Shown piece after piece: positions 43,044 through 52,176 of a stretch of DNA of 64,000 nucleotides. The stretch's first letter is position 1, and every line of letters begins with the position of its first letter. Source of the DNA: JBDWFY01 sp039976075 (GTDB taxonomy: Bacteria > Pseudomonadota > Alphaproteobacteria > Rhizobiales > Stappiaceae); NCBI GenBank assembly GCA_039976075.1, contig JBDWFY010000001.1:1426001-1490000 (forward strand), read 5' to 3'. The translations under genes and the position numbers were made by a program. Under the pieces are notes generated by a model that was given only the letters and a program-made list of their open reading frames with translations, did no database searches and was not told the DNA's origin.

Positions 43044-43310
43044 TCAAATCTTATTGGTATTTCTTGGTGGTCTTGCCTCTATCGGCCGCATAAGCACTTC
43101 TGTAATGGAGACAGCAATCTTATCGCCGCGCAAAACGACCTGCCCCCGCGCCACCGGAATATTGTTTGCAAGAATTTTGACGTCTTCATCTTCGTTGGTA
43201 TCCAGCTCGATAACAGCACCTCGTCCCATCCTCAGCAATTGATGGATGGGCATCTTGTTGGAACCGAGCTCTACGGAGATATCGACAGCAATTTTTTCGA
43301 AGGTGGTCAT
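43044..43310 (-). CDS. FliN-like SpoA-domain protein
   Basis: 88 residues. It has the complete SpoA/FliN core: FEKIAVDISVELGSNKMPI, the LLRMGRGAVIELD turn and ILANNIPVARGQVVLRGDKIAVSITEVL. In flagella FliN forms the switch-complex C ring with FliM. No other flagellar gene is in the window and the protein lacks the long N-terminal part of most FliN. I chose the ATG at 43310; a GTG 11 codons upstream is possible. Confidence 0.88.
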   Translation of the reverse strand: MTTFEKIAVDISVELGSNKMPIHQLLRMGRGAVIELDTNEDEDVKILANNIPVARGQVVLRGDKIAVSITEVLMRPIEARPPRNTNKI

Positions 43311-43428
43311 TAGCCGGTTACCTGTATATTTAGATATCGCCACGCATGGCGTGCGCGAGGCTCACGCGTCATTCGTTATTAGAACCTTGCGATGTAATTG
43401 GTTAATCAAAGCTTAAGAATTTGTGACG

Positions 43429-44154
43429 ATGAACAACCCACGTGCCGAACTGCAACATAACTTTGCTCTGACATCGGAAAAGACTCCCGTTGAATGGGTC
43501 ATCGAGGAAAGGCCGGTTTCCTATCAGGATGCCGTCGCTGAAATGGACAGTTTGGTTGCTGCGATTGCAGCGGGTGATGCCCACGAACGGGTGTGGCTGA
43601 TCGAGCACCCTCCACTTTACACCGCCGGTACAAGCGCTAACGCTGCCGATCTGATCATGCCCGACCGATTTCCGGTCCACAAAACAGGGCGCGGCGGCCA
43701 ATACACCTATCACGGACCGGGACAACGGGTTGCATATGTCATGCTCGACCTCAAGCGCCGTCAGCCCGACATTCGTGCTTTCGTGTCAGCTCTTGAAGAG
43801 TGGCTCATCCAGACATTATGGCACTATCATATTCGGGGAGAGCGGCGCGAAGACCGGGTCGGTGTCTGGGTTCAACGACCGAATAAAGGCGCAGGGGTTG
43901 AAGATAAAATTGCCGCGATTGGGATCCGTGTGCGCAAATGGGTGACCTTTCACGGTATCAGCCTGAATATAGAACCGGAGCTTGATCATTTTTCAGGCAT
44001 TGTCCCCTGTGGCATTGCAAAACACGGAGTTACAAGTCTGGTAGATCTTGGCTATCCGGTGTCAATGGCGGAGGTCGACAGTGTTCTGAAAGCCCAGTTC
44101 GAAGCCATTTTTGGTGAGACAGAGAGGAAGCCATCTTCCTGCGCGGCGGAATAG
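43429..44154 (+). CDS. lipB: Octanoyltransferase LipB
   Basis: 241 residues. It shows LIEHPPLYTAGTSA, the RGGQYTYHGPGQ motif, Lys in AAIGIRVRKWVTFHG and the catalytic Cys in SGIVPCGIAKHG. LipB moves octanoyl from acyl carrier protein to lipoyl domains, the first step of lipoate synthesis. ATG 43429; a GTG two codons upstream is equally possible. It converges with acylphosphatase, stop codons seven bases apart. Confidence 0.96.
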   Translation: MNNPRAELQHNFALTSEKTPVEWVIEERPVSYQDAVAEMDSLVAAIAAGDAHERVWLIEHPPLYTAGTSANAADLIMPDRFPVHKTGRGGQYTYHGPGQRVAYVMLDLKRRQPDIRAFVSALEEWLIQTLWHYHIRGERREDRVGVWVQRPNKGAGVEDKIAAIGIRVRKWVTFHGISLNIEPELDHFSGIVPCGIAKHGVTSLVDLGYPVSMAEVDSVLKAQFEAIFGETERKPSSCAAE

Positions 44155-44161
44155 ATCAAGC

Positions 44162-44437
44162 CTAGACGGTCTCCACGATATCAAATGGCCCGCTCACTTG
44201 AGCAGCTCTGCCAAGGACTTTTACCTCGTCCACGCGGGCAAAACCCGGCCCAACAGCGCAGATCGCAAGAACCTGTTCCAGTGACGCGTCGGAACCGCTG
44301 AATACAATTTCCACTTCCCCTGATTTGCGATTGCGTATCCAGCCCGACAGTCCATGACGATTGGCTTCGCGGGCACACCAGGATCGATATCCCACTCCCT
44401 GGACACGCCCTGTGATCACAACATGTACGGCCCGCAT
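44162..44437 (-). CDS. Acylphosphatase
   Basis: 91 residues, the usual size. The motif GRVQGVGYRSW carries the phosphate-binding Arg and GWIRNRKSGEVEIVFSG carries the catalytic Asn. It hydrolyses acyl phosphates in the cytoplasm. AAAGG lies seven bases before the ATG at 44437. It sits 21 bases before the EamA gene's end, on the same strand. Confidence 0.93.
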   Translation of the reverse strand: MRAVHVVITGRVQGVGYRSWCAREANRHGLSGWIRNRKSGEVEIVFSGSDASLEQVLAICAVGPGFARVDEVKVLGRAAQVSGPFDIVETV

Positions 44438-44458
44438 GGCCCTGCCTTTCAATCAAGT

Positions 44459-45373
44459 TCAGGCGGTCTGCTGATTAGCCCGCCGCCCCATAGCTTCATA
44501 CCGCATGATGAACAAAGAGGCTGCAAGGATCAAGCTAACCCCAATCCAAAGATGCCCGGCAGGTGCCCATTGGAACACAAGCCATCCCGCCAGAATGTTC
44601 AGCGGTAGTTTCAGATGATCAAATGGCTGTATGTACGCTGCATCGGCTCGTTTGTAGGCCATGGCCAGACAGCCCTGGGCCAAACCTACCAGGACACCAC
44701 TGGCCGCCAGCAACCACAAGGCTGTACCAACCGGCATGGTAAACCCCGTCGCAAAAGCGAGACTTGCATTAATCGGACTGAGAAGCAGCAGAAGATAGAG
44801 AGTAAGCGCCTCGGGGCTTTCCTCATCGGCTATGCGTTTGAGGCAAAGCGTTGAACCGGCCCACAAAAACGCCGCTAAGACCGGCAATAACAGACCAATG
44901 TGAAATGCATCCGACCAAGGTTCGAGGATCAACATACCGCCGACAAAGCCAACCAGCGTCGCACCCAGCCGGTGTACTCCGATAGGTTCTTTCAGTAAGA
45001 ATGCTGCTCCCAGGGTAACAAAAAATGGTGACGTCATGATCAGGGCGATTGCCTGCCAAATCGGAACTGGCCACGCAAGACCCGCAACCCAGGCCTGAAC
45101 ACCGAGGGCGGCCAGAACCACCCTGAGCAAGTGCAATCCCGGTCGCCTTGTCCGCCAATGAGACATCGGCTGACTGATCAGCCAGGGCAATAGAACAATC
45201 AATGCAAAAAAGTACTGCCAGAATGCTGCAACTGGTGATGCTGTTCCAAGAGTCATTGTCGCATACTGAGTTATGACATTGACGACCGCGAATATGGCGC
45301 CGGCCGATGCCATCCAAAATGCCCCGGCGACCGGTGCCGTACCAAGACTGAGCAGCTTCTGCGATAATTTCAT
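44459..45373 (-). CDS. EamA/DMT superfamily transporter
   Basis: 304 residues, ten helices, two EamA repeats (FWMASAGAIFAVVNVITQYA; LLPVLAAFLWAGSTLCLKRIA). An exporter of unknown substrate. ATG at 45373 preferred over a start six codons upstream. It lies between ribH2 and the acylphosphatase gene on the same strand, about 33 bases after ribH2, so it may be in the riboflavin-riboswitch transcript. That suggests, weakly, a flavin-related substrate. Confidence 0.85.
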   Translation of the reverse strand: MKLSQKLLSLGTAPVAGAFWMASAGAIFAVVNVITQYATMTLGTASPVAAFWQYFFALIVLLPWLISQPMSHWRTRRPGLHLLRVVLAALGVQAWVAGLAWPVPIWQAIALIMTSPFFVTLGAAFLLKEPIGVHRLGATLVGFVGGMLILEPWSDAFHIGLLLPVLAAFLWAGSTLCLKRIADEESPEALTLYLLLLLSPINASLAFATGFTMPVGTALWLLAASGVLVGLAQGCLAMAYKRADAAYIQPFDHLKLPLNILAGWLVFQWAPAGHLWIGVSLILAASLFIMRYEAMGRRANQQTA

Positions 45374-45406
45374 CAGTCGGCTCTCACACACTTCCGATTG
45401 CGTTCG

Positions 45407-45943
45407 TTATTCAGCTGCAAGAGTGCTGACAGCTTCCAGGTGTCGACGATTTTCAAGAACTTTACGGGCCGCAACAGCGAGCTCTTCACCTTTTCGACGA
45501 AAATGCGAATAGTAGAATTTCTGATGTTCAGCTGTTTCGTGAAAATGGTGCGGTGTGAGCACGGCAGAGAGAACCGGAACCTCCGTTTCAAGCTGCACCT
45601 GCATCATGCCGTTGATAACGGCCTGTGCAACAAAATCGTGCCTATATATCCCTCCGTCAATGACAAAGCCACAGCACGCTACCAGTTCGTATCTGCCGGT
45701 CTTTGCCAGCATTTTGGCTTGAAGGGGAATTTCGTAACTGCCCGGTACATCAAAAATTTCGATCCGGCCGTCCAGAATGCCAAACTCTACCATTCGTGCG
45801 ACAAATGCCTGCCGACACTGATCGACTATGTCGGTATGCCACTGAGCGCGAATGACCGCGATCCGGATACTTTTTCCGCCCGGAATGCCCTTGTCGGAGA
45901 TGTCTTTGTTCGAATTGGCTGGTGTGCCGCTATGCTGATTCAT
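45407..45943 (-). CDS. ribH2: 6,7-dimethyl-8-ribityllumazine synthase, type II (RibH2)
   Basis: 178 residues. The Brucella-type decameric form is recognised by IDGGIYRHDFVAQAVINGMMQVQLETEVP and VLTPHHFHETAEHQKFYYSHFRRKGEELAVAA. It condenses ribityl-aminouracil and dihydroxybutanone phosphate to lumazine, the riboflavin precursor. The start at 45943 is 100 bases downstream of an FMN riboswitch, so flavin represses it. A longer frame reaching 46060 would run into the aptamer and is rejected. Confidence 0.95.
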   Translation of the reverse strand: MNQHSGTPANSNKDISDKGIPGGKSIRIAVIRAQWHTDIVDQCRQAFVARMVEFGILDGRIEIFDVPGSYEIPLQAKMLAKTGRYELVACCGFVIDGGIYRHDFVAQAVINGMMQVQLETEVPVLSAVLTPHHFHETAEHQKFYYSHFRRKGEELAVAARKVLENRRHLEAVSTLAAE

Positions 45944-46041
45944 CGGTTTCTCTTTCATATTCCAAAGAGCCGCTAAACCAGGGCAACGGGGCAACGAACG
46001 CATCAGCACGGACCAGGTCCGCGACAGAACACGCTGCAAAC

Positions 46042-46189
46042 TATGCCCGCTCTCTTCCATCCGGACTTTGACCGTCGGCTCCGGAGTTACACCGGATCTG
46101 CTGACCCTTCCGAAACGATCGAAAGGCGCTCGCGGGCTTAAGGCATCGCCTTTTACCGCCGGTGGGGAATTTCACCCCGCCCTGAGAAC
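46042..46189 (-). promoter_or_regulatory. FMN riboswitch (RFN element)
   Basis: Read on the minus strand: starts TTCTCAGGGCGGGGTGAAAT, continues CCCCACCGGCGGTA and GATCCGGTGTAACTCCGG, and ends GGATGGAAGAGAGCGGG, all conserved RFN blocks. It controls ribH2 downstream. Confidence 0.96.
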
Positions 46190-46315
46190 GACTGTCGGAT
46201 GTATTGACACCGACACCATCGCATTTAGTGGAGATTTAACATCATGGCAATGCGTTTTTCAGTTCCTTGGAATTGAAAACTCAAATCAAACTGAAACTAT
46301 AATATTAGAAAAATA

Positions 46316-46975
46316 TTATATAATATTGTTTTTAAACAATAAAATAATTTCTTTCGGTGAGGATACAACTGTTACGGGCTTCTCACCTGCCAGCTCGTCC
46401 TGCGTTCCGTACCCGTAGGAAACACCCACTGCTCTTATGTTATTTGCATGCGCCCCGATCAGATCATGCTTTCGATCGCCAATCATGACTGTGTTCGCCG
46501 CGCGAAGCTCTTCCTCTGCCATCAAGTGAGCTATCAATTGAGATTTATCAGAAAACCGGCCATCTAATTCTGCCCCATAGATCCCCGTAAAATAGTGATC
46601 GATAGCAAAGTACCGAACGATTCTATCAGCAAATACTTTGGGTTTGGATGTCGCAACAAATAGCTTTAATCCAGCTTTCTTCAACCGTTCCAGACATTCC
46701 GGCACATCGTCATACAAGACGTTTTCGTAGATGCCGGTACTGGAAAACCGCTCCCGGTAAAACGTCACAGCCTGGTCAATTTCGCTTGCATCGTCACTCT
46801 CCAGCAGTTGAGCGAAGCTTTCCTGCAATGGCGGCCCGATACAAAATCGCAGATCAGCTTGATCAGGAACGGTACGCCCCAGTCTATCCATCGCATACTG
46901 GATGGATTTGGTTATTCCGGGGAACGGGTCCGTCAAGGTCCCGTCCAGATCAAACAAAACCGACGCCACCGTCAT
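46316..46975 (-). CDS. HAD family hydrolase (phosphoglycolate phosphatase-like)
   Basis: 219 residues. HAD motif I FDLDGTLTDP, motif II in LFVATSKP, the Lys and motif III in KSQLIAHL and MIGDRKHDLIGA. The cap is of the PGP type (GPPLQESFAQLL). It dephosphorylates a small phosphometabolite. The 3' end is AT-rich and its stop codon lies in an AT-only 9-bp hairpin (46298-46320). No T-run terminator is seen. Confidence 0.87.
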   Translation of the reverse strand: MTVASVLFDLDGTLTDPFPGITKSIQYAMDRLGRTVPDQADLRFCIGPPLQESFAQLLESDDASEIDQAVTFYRERFSSTGIYENVLYDDVPECLERLKKAGLKLFVATSKPKVFADRIVRYFAIDHYFTGIYGAELDGRFSDKSQLIAHLMAEEELRAANTVMIGDRKHDLIGAHANNIRAVGVSYGYGTQDELAGEKPVTVVSSPKEIILLFKNNII

Positions 46976-47029
46976 GTTTCGTCAGACAGGCTGAGCATTT
47001 GACCGGCTGTATCCTTGTCTGAAATCAAT

Positions 47030-49042
47030 CTATTCAAATTCCATGATGACCGCATCCACAGCAAGGCTGTCTCCTGCATCCGCCTTGATCGACGCAATAA
47101 CCAGATCCCGCTCAGCCCGCAGGACGTTCTCCATTTTCATGGCTTCAACGACAGCCAGTGTCTCTCCGGCCTTTACTTCCTGCCCCTGACCCACATTGAT
47201 CGATACGATCAGACCGGGCATGGGACAGAGCAGAAGGTTTGATGTATCCGGCGCTTCTTTAACCGGCATCAGCTCTTCAAGTTCTGCAATTCGCGGGGTC
47301 ATCACACTCGCTTCAACGCTGAAGCCCTGCCAGTCGAGCTGATACCCTGTCAGCGTCGTGCGGACCTGCACTGTCACAGCGCGCGCACCCACCTTCCCCA
47401 TCCACAGCATCTCACCTGGCCGCCAGGAACTTACGACGGTTTGCGAGGGATGGTTGTTAATGGCAATATCCATTTCAATTGGCGTATTTGGATTACCGGC
47501 TTTCAGCGCAACGGGCAATCGAACATCACCCAGCTTCACGACCCAGTCTTCACGGACGTTTCCTGTATGCGGTCTCAGCCGACCGGGGAGATTATCAAGC
47601 CGGTCACGGTTGATGAGTTCCATGGACAATGCAACCGCCGCCAGCACGTCCAGCGCTTCACTGTCAGGCTCTGCCGGCACAAAACCATCCGGATAAGCCT
47701 CCGCGATCAATCCTGTTGACAGTGCGCCCGATCGCCAGCGTGGGTTTTTCATCAGAGCGGACAGAAACGGCACATTATGCTGTATGCCATCGACCAGGAA
47801 TCCATCAAGCGCGTCGCTCATTGTGTCAATTGCAGTTGCCCGATCCGGACAGTGGGTGATCAGTTTCGCAATCATCGGATCGTAGAACATTGAAATTTCA
47901 GACCCTTCCACAACGCCAGTATCATTGCGGATCGTGATACCGTTTTCGACTGTTTCTGCTGGGGGGCGATATCGAACAAGCCGTCCAATAGAGGGTAGAA
48001 AATTTCGATAGGGATCTTCCGCATAAATGCGGCTCTCAACAGCCCAACCGTTGAGGTGGACATCATCCTGCCGAAGTCGAAGTGGTTCACCGGCAGCAAC
48101 TCTGATCATCTGTTCCACCAGATCAATGCCCGTCACCAGTTCAGTGACAGGATGTTCGACCTGCAACCGCGTATTCATTTCCAGAAAATAGAAGCTTTTA
48201 TCCTGTCCGGCGACAAACTCTACCGTTCCCGCCGAATCGTAGCCCACCGCCTTGGCCAGTGCCACCGCCTGAGCACCCATCAATTGCCGGGTTTCTTCGT
48301 CAAGCAAGGGCGATGGCGCTTCTTCGATAACTTTCTGATTGCGGCGCTGAATAGAACATTCCCGTTCGCCCAGATGGATCACATTGCCATGCTTGTCGCC
48401 CAGCACCTGAATTTCAATATGACGGGGGTTTTCGATGAATTTCTCAATAAACACCCTGTCATCGCCAAATGAGCTGGCAGCTTCCGATCGAGCGCGATCA
48501 AATCCATCTGCAGTCTCCTCGACATTCCAGGCAATCCGCATTCCTTTGCCACCGCCGCCTGCAGAGGCTTTAATCATGACGGGGAAGCCAACATCTTCCG
48601 CAATTTTCACTGCTTCGTCCGCGTCGGCTATGACACCGATATGGCCGGGAACCGTGCTGACTTTGGCTTGATTGGCGAATTTTTTCGATTCAATTTTGTC
48701 GCCCATGACTTCAATCGCGTGAGAATTGGGCCCAATAAACGCAATCCCCTCTTCCGACAATCTCTGGGCAAAGCCTGCCCTTTCGGAGAGGAACCCATAG
48801 CCGGGATGAACCGCTTCGGCACCGGACTTCTTGCAGGCTGCAATAATCTTTTCCATCACGAGATAGGAGTCGGTTGCCGCAGGTGGCCCGATATGAATCG
48901 CTTCATCAGCCATTTCGACATGCAGCGCATCTCGATCAGCATCGGAAAAAACCGCGACAGTCTTGATACCCATCTTTTGCGCCGTTTTAATAACGCGACA
49001 GGCAATTTCGCCCCGGTTTGCGATCAGAATTTTAGCGAACAT
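47030..49042 (-). CDS. pccA: Propionyl/acetyl-CoA carboxylase alpha subunit (biotin carboxylase + BCCP)
   Basis: 670 residues. Biotin carboxylase (about 1-450): MFAKILIANRGEIACRVIKTA, the ATP-grasp loop KASAGGGGKGMRIA, and FLEMNTRLQVEHPVTELVTGIDLVEQM. A BT linker domain and a C-terminal biotin domain with EAMKMEN (biotin Lys636) follow. With the beta chain 55007-56539 it should carboxylate propionyl-CoA to methylmalonyl-CoA. The two subunit genes are separated by eight kilobases. Ends seven bases before the next coding frame stops being open; the HAD gene is 54 bases downstream. Confidence 0.93.
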   Translation of the reverse strand: MFAKILIANRGEIACRVIKTAQKMGIKTVAVFSDADRDALHVEMADEAIHIGPPAATDSYLVMEKIIAACKKSGAEAVHPGYGFLSERAGFAQRLSEEGIAFIGPNSHAIEVMGDKIESKKFANQAKVSTVPGHIGVIADADEAVKIAEDVGFPVMIKASAGGGGKGMRIAWNVEETADGFDRARSEAASSFGDDRVFIEKFIENPRHIEIQVLGDKHGNVIHLGERECSIQRRNQKVIEEAPSPLLDEETRQLMGAQAVALAKAVGYDSAGTVEFVAGQDKSFYFLEMNTRLQVEHPVTELVTGIDLVEQMIRVAAGEPLRLRQDDVHLNGWAVESRIYAEDPYRNFLPSIGRLVRYRPPAETVENGITIRNDTGVVEGSEISMFYDPMIAKLITHCPDRATAIDTMSDALDGFLVDGIQHNVPFLSALMKNPRWRSGALSTGLIAEAYPDGFVPAEPDSEALDVLAAVALSMELINRDRLDNLPGRLRPHTGNVREDWVVKLGDVRLPVALKAGNPNTPIEMDIAINNHPSQTVVSSWRPGEMLWMGKVGARAVTVQVRTTLTGYQLDWQGFSVEASVMTPRIAELEELMPVKEAPDTSNLLLCPMPGLIVSINVGQGQEVKAGETLAVVEAMKMENVLRAERDLVIASIKADAGDSLAVDAVIMEFE

Positions 49043-49170
49043 GACATCGGCCCTGCATTACGGTTGCCCCTTTTATTGGGCCACTTTTACAGGAACCGCA
49101 ACTCAACCATCGACCATGCTATGTCGTTCTTTGGACGAAGAAGAAGAAACGAGTGCAATACTCGCAGGAT

Positions 49171-49794
49171 CTACCGCTTGCCAGTCAGATTGATCCCAAG
49201 TCGAACCCTGTTGGCATAAATCGGCTGACCGAGATTCATGCCGTATTTACTGCGGTTGAAACTTCCGTCGGCCTTTAGGCGAACTTTCTTCCGACCACCG
49301 CTTAACAGGTCAACTGTCATGGTCACCGGGTGTGTTTGGCCCTTGAGGGTCAACAATCCCACCACCTTGGCCTGTGTATCGCCTGAAACATCGACCCGTG
49401 TTGAAACAAACCGGGCAGTTGGATATTTTTTGACGTTGAACATCACGCCGCTTTTCAGGAAACCCGTCATCCGCGCGGAGCCGGTTTCAACGCTTGCGAG
49501 TCGAACATTCATTTCAATTTTGCTTCGTTGAGGCCGTTTACCATCCAGAACAAGAGATCCAGTCACTTCAGCAAAACGACCAGCGACAACTCCACCGCCT
49601 AATTTTTTCAACGAAAACTGCAGGTCAACATCGCCGCTTCGAAATTTATATGTGCCAGTAAGGCTCCGGGCGTTGACATCAGCATAGGCGGCTGTCACCG
49701 GCAGAAGAGGTCCAAGATGAATGACTGTCGCTGGCAAAAAACATACCGCCAAGCAAATAGAGCGGAATGACCTTCTAAAAATGTGCTTGTCCAT
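49171..49794 (-). CDS. YceI family protein
   Basis: 207 residues. A signal peptide (hydrophobic about 12-38) then a lipocalin-like YceI barrel: FRSGDVDLQFSLKKL, MTGFLKSGVMFNVKKYPTARFVSTRV and LKGQTHPVTMTVDL, ending with FNRSKYGMNL. YceI proteins bind isoprenoid or amphiphilic ligands in the periplasm. AGGTG lies before the ATG at 49794. It is upstream of pccA on the same strand, with a 128-base gap. Confidence 0.88.
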   Translation of the reverse strand: MDKHIFRRSFRSICLAVCFLPATVIHLGPLLPVTAAYADVNARSLTGTYKFRSGDVDLQFSLKKLGGGVVAGRFAEVTGSLVLDGKRPQRSKIEMNVRLASVETGSARMTGFLKSGVMFNVKKYPTARFVSTRVDVSGDTQAKVVGLLTLKGQTHPVTMTVDLLSGGRKKVRLKADGSFNRSKYGMNLGQPIYANRVRLGINLTGKR

Positions 49795-49925
49795 CAAAAT
49801 CACCTGTTTTTTGTTCTCTGATTACTCAGAGTCAATTCCACAGTGATAATGTGGGTATACCTAAGGCTGGTTCACAGTAAACTCTACACACAAACCTGCC
49901 ACAAGCGAGTGATCGACAAGACTGG

Positions 49926-50885
49926 TCAGCCGACCTTTTCGAGCAGGTTTTTCAAGCTTGGATGAATTCGAGGAGACTCCTCCTTGAGGAAACGCAGAAG
50001 AGCTTTCTCGTTCTCATGCAGCTGCCGATCGGCGTCGATGCGCCCAATCAACCATTCAGCCTCGCCCTGTTCAATCAGTTCTGCAACCCGCCCCTCTGCT
50101 TCAAAGGCCTGATTACAACTGGCAAGCACGGATTCGTCCTTGGAAAAAGCGCCCCTGAGATCGTTCAGACTCATCGAAAGCAATCCAGAAAACAGCGAGC
50201 CAAACTCGGTTTTCTCTGACAGCCATTCAGACTGACGCAACGCCTCTTTACGCATGGGAGCCCGGTATCCGCGGGCAGCCATCAGATTATTCGCGATTGC
50301 CTTGACGAACAGATCCGACCACGCGGGGTCGTTTTCCGATTCAACAGTCGCATCGTTCAAGTCAAACAGAACGTCTGCCTCTTCGCGAGAAATCGCCAAT
50401 GATCCCTGGCTGCCCCGCGCATGAAGTGTTCTGCGTAAGCGGTCGACATCGTCAGCCGAAATGATCCCCGGCAACTGTGCCCGTTCCAGAATACAACTTT
50501 TCAGCATCTGCAGAACGTAGAGTTGGAAATCTAAGGGTGCCGAAACCGCTTCTTCAATGACGGCGATCAGGGCATCGAGTTCCAGGAGGGACTCGTTGCT
50601 GACAGAGATCGGAAGATTCTGTTTTAGCCAGTCCGCATTTTCCGGCGAAATGTAACCCAGCGGCGTTTCCTGCCGAACGACATAGTCGGCTACAGCTTCC
50701 AGGTACAATGCCCGCCATGCCGGAACAGTCACCTCACAGGTGCCATTCAATTCAAACAGAGCGATCATGTCCGATACATCGACCCGGTCATTCCGATAGA
50801 TGTGCTGCCGCAAAGCCAACACATCGTCCTCGCCGATTTCGCTTTTTTCTGCGATATCTGCAAACGGTTCGGACAGCATACCCAA
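49926..50885 (-). CDS. Conserved protein of unknown function with internal duplication
   Basis: 319 residues, acidic and all-helical, no membrane segment. Two related segments can be aligned: around 42-100 (ALFELN ... PAWRALYLEAVADYVV ... ENADWLKQNLP) and about 172-240 (VLFDLN ... PAWSDLFVKAIANNLM ... QSEWLSEKTEF). I do not recognise a family with a known function. It lies alone with a CCTAAAATTTTAGG palindrome about 90 bases upstream. Confidence 0.7.
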   Translation of the reverse strand: MGMLSEPFADIAEKSEIGEDDVLALRQHIYRNDRVDVSDMIALFELNGTCEVTVPAWRALYLEAVADYVVRQETPLGYISPENADWLKQNLPISVSNESLLELDALIAVIEEAVSAPLDFQLYVLQMLKSCILERAQLPGIISADDVDRLRRTLHARGSQGSLAISREEADVLFDLNDATVESENDPAWSDLFVKAIANNLMAARGYRAPMRKEALRQSEWLSEKTEFGSLFSGLLSMSLNDLRGAFSKDESVLASCNQAFEAEGRVAELIEQGEAEWLIGRIDADRQLHENEKALLRFLKEESPRIHPSLKNLLEKVG

Positions 50886-50970
50886 TTACTCCTGATACAG
50901 AATGCGGTGCCTCTTCAGCACGCATAATCTCAACAATTTCAATCAGGTTACCGGAGGAAAGTTGTAATTC

Positions 50971-50986
50971 ACCTAAAATTTTAGGT
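50971..50986. promoter_or_regulatory. Palindrome ACCTAAAATTTTAGGT
   Basis: A perfect 16-base palindrome about 86 bases upstream of the unknown gene at 50885. It resembles TGCCTAAAATTTAGGCA at 56662-56678. The binding protein is unknown. Confidence 0.5.
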
Positions 50987-51185
50987 TTCCAAAGTGTCAA
51001 CGAACCGGGAAACAAGCATTATCTGGCGTTAACGGGCAGTCTGACGCTACTGGCATTCACTCCTTCAGAAAAAGTCGGTTCGTCTTTTGATCTGGTAATT
51101 GGGGAGCGCATCGTTTAAGTGGCGGCAAGGTCCGCCAACCTTTGCTATCACCCGTTTATCAGCACAACCGATCCGAGAACTCGTC

Positions 51186-51554
51186 ATGGACTTTATCGTT
51201 TTAGAAAACCTGACCTTTTATGCATTTCATGGTCTTCATGAAGAAGAAGCCCGGCTTGGTCAGAGATTTCATATCGATCTTGAGTGCGGACTTGACCTGA
51301 CGGAGGCCAGCGAGACGGACGATATGAAAACGTCCGTTTGTTACGCCTCTTTGACGAAGTCCGTGGAAGATGTTGTCACCAAGTCGCGATTTTATTTGAT
51401 TGAACGACTGGCCGGAGCCATTGCCGAGGCGGCATTTGCGGTGGATAGAAAGATCCTTACCGTCAAAGTTCGCGTCCATAAACCCGGAGCGCCGCTGCCG
51501 CTTGCGGCTGGACGGGTCAGCGTGCAAATCACAAGAAAGCGGCCATCCGATTAA
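51186..51554 (+). CDS. folB: Dihydroneopterin aldolase FolB
   Basis: 122 residues, typical length. FIVLENLTFYAFHGLHEEEARLGQ with the pterin-binding Glu, then VCYASLTKSVEDVV and RFYLIERLAGAIAEAAF, ending VKVRVHKPGAPLPL. It cleaves dihydroneopterin in folate synthesis. The start at 51186 gives the normal length; the frame is open 29 codons further upstream without homology. Other folate genes are not adjacent. Confidence 0.94.
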   Translation: MDFIVLENLTFYAFHGLHEEEARLGQRFHIDLECGLDLTEASETDDMKTSVCYASLTKSVEDVVTKSRFYLIERLAGAIAEAAFAVDRKILTVKVRVHKPGAPLPLAAGRVSVQITRKRPSD

Positions 51555-51576
51555 ATCAGGATGCGATGGCGCGTTG

Positions 51577-52014
51577 CTACTGTTCATCGGAAAGGTGAAG
51601 AATACTCCTTCGGAAGTCCTCATTGGCGATTTGGGTGCAAAGGTCGAACCACTCACACCCACCGCAGGCTTCGCGAACAGATCCCGTTTTGAAATGCCTT
51701 CTCAATTGACCGATTGCCTCCCCATCCAGTGAAAAAGCATTGCCAAAAGCAAGATCAGAGTGCCCCAGATCCCCAATCGCCTGAAACGCTCGTTGATCGC
51801 GGTCACGTACCGAGTGATTGTTACAATGCGCCTTATCACCCTCCCACAGCATCGGCTTGCAGATATCGTCAGGCCCGGAAACAAGCATTACGTCCGCTCC
51901 GTCGGCAATCTGATCGACTATTTTGCGAAAATTCCTGGAAAAGGTCGGCGTATAGCCCTGACCGGAAAATGTGAGCATGCAAAGAAGATGATGTGGTCTC
52001 AGCTTTATTGTCAT
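51577..52014 (-). CDS. DUF1284 protein, possible metal-binding Cys-rich protein
   Basis: 145 residues with LRPHHLLCMLTF at the start, the signature of DUF1284. Six cysteines (12, 52, 64, 117, 120, 126), including CGGCEWFDLC, could ligate a metal or iron-sulfur cluster. Function unknown. It is convergent with folB across a 22-base gap. Confidence 0.83.
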   Translation of the reverse strand: MTIKLRPHHLLCMLTFSGQGYTPTFSRNFRKIVDQIADGADVMLVSGPDDICKPMLWEGDKAHCNNHSVRDRDQRAFQAIGDLGHSDLAFGNAFSLDGEAIGQLRRHFKTGSVREACGGCEWFDLCTQIANEDFRRSILHLSDEQ

Positions 52015-52176
52015 GTCAGTGTCTTGCTGTTAGCGCAGCCCGGTATTTCGAACTGTGTGGCTCATGCTGTGTGAGATGGCACACAACATAATTTGGAATT
52101 TTACAAATCTGGTTTATCTTAGGAGTAAGACTCCTTGAATTCAAAAGAGTTTTTGTAAACTAGCAGACAGGAAAAA

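Noticed and set aside
45944..46060. Upstream extension of ribH2 to 46060
   Set aside because: It would start inside the FMN riboswitch aptamer; homologues begin at the MNQHS position (45943).
46298..46320. AT-only 9-bp hairpin at the end of the HAD gene as terminator
   Set aside because: The stem has no G-C pairs and no clear T run, so it would be too weak for termination.
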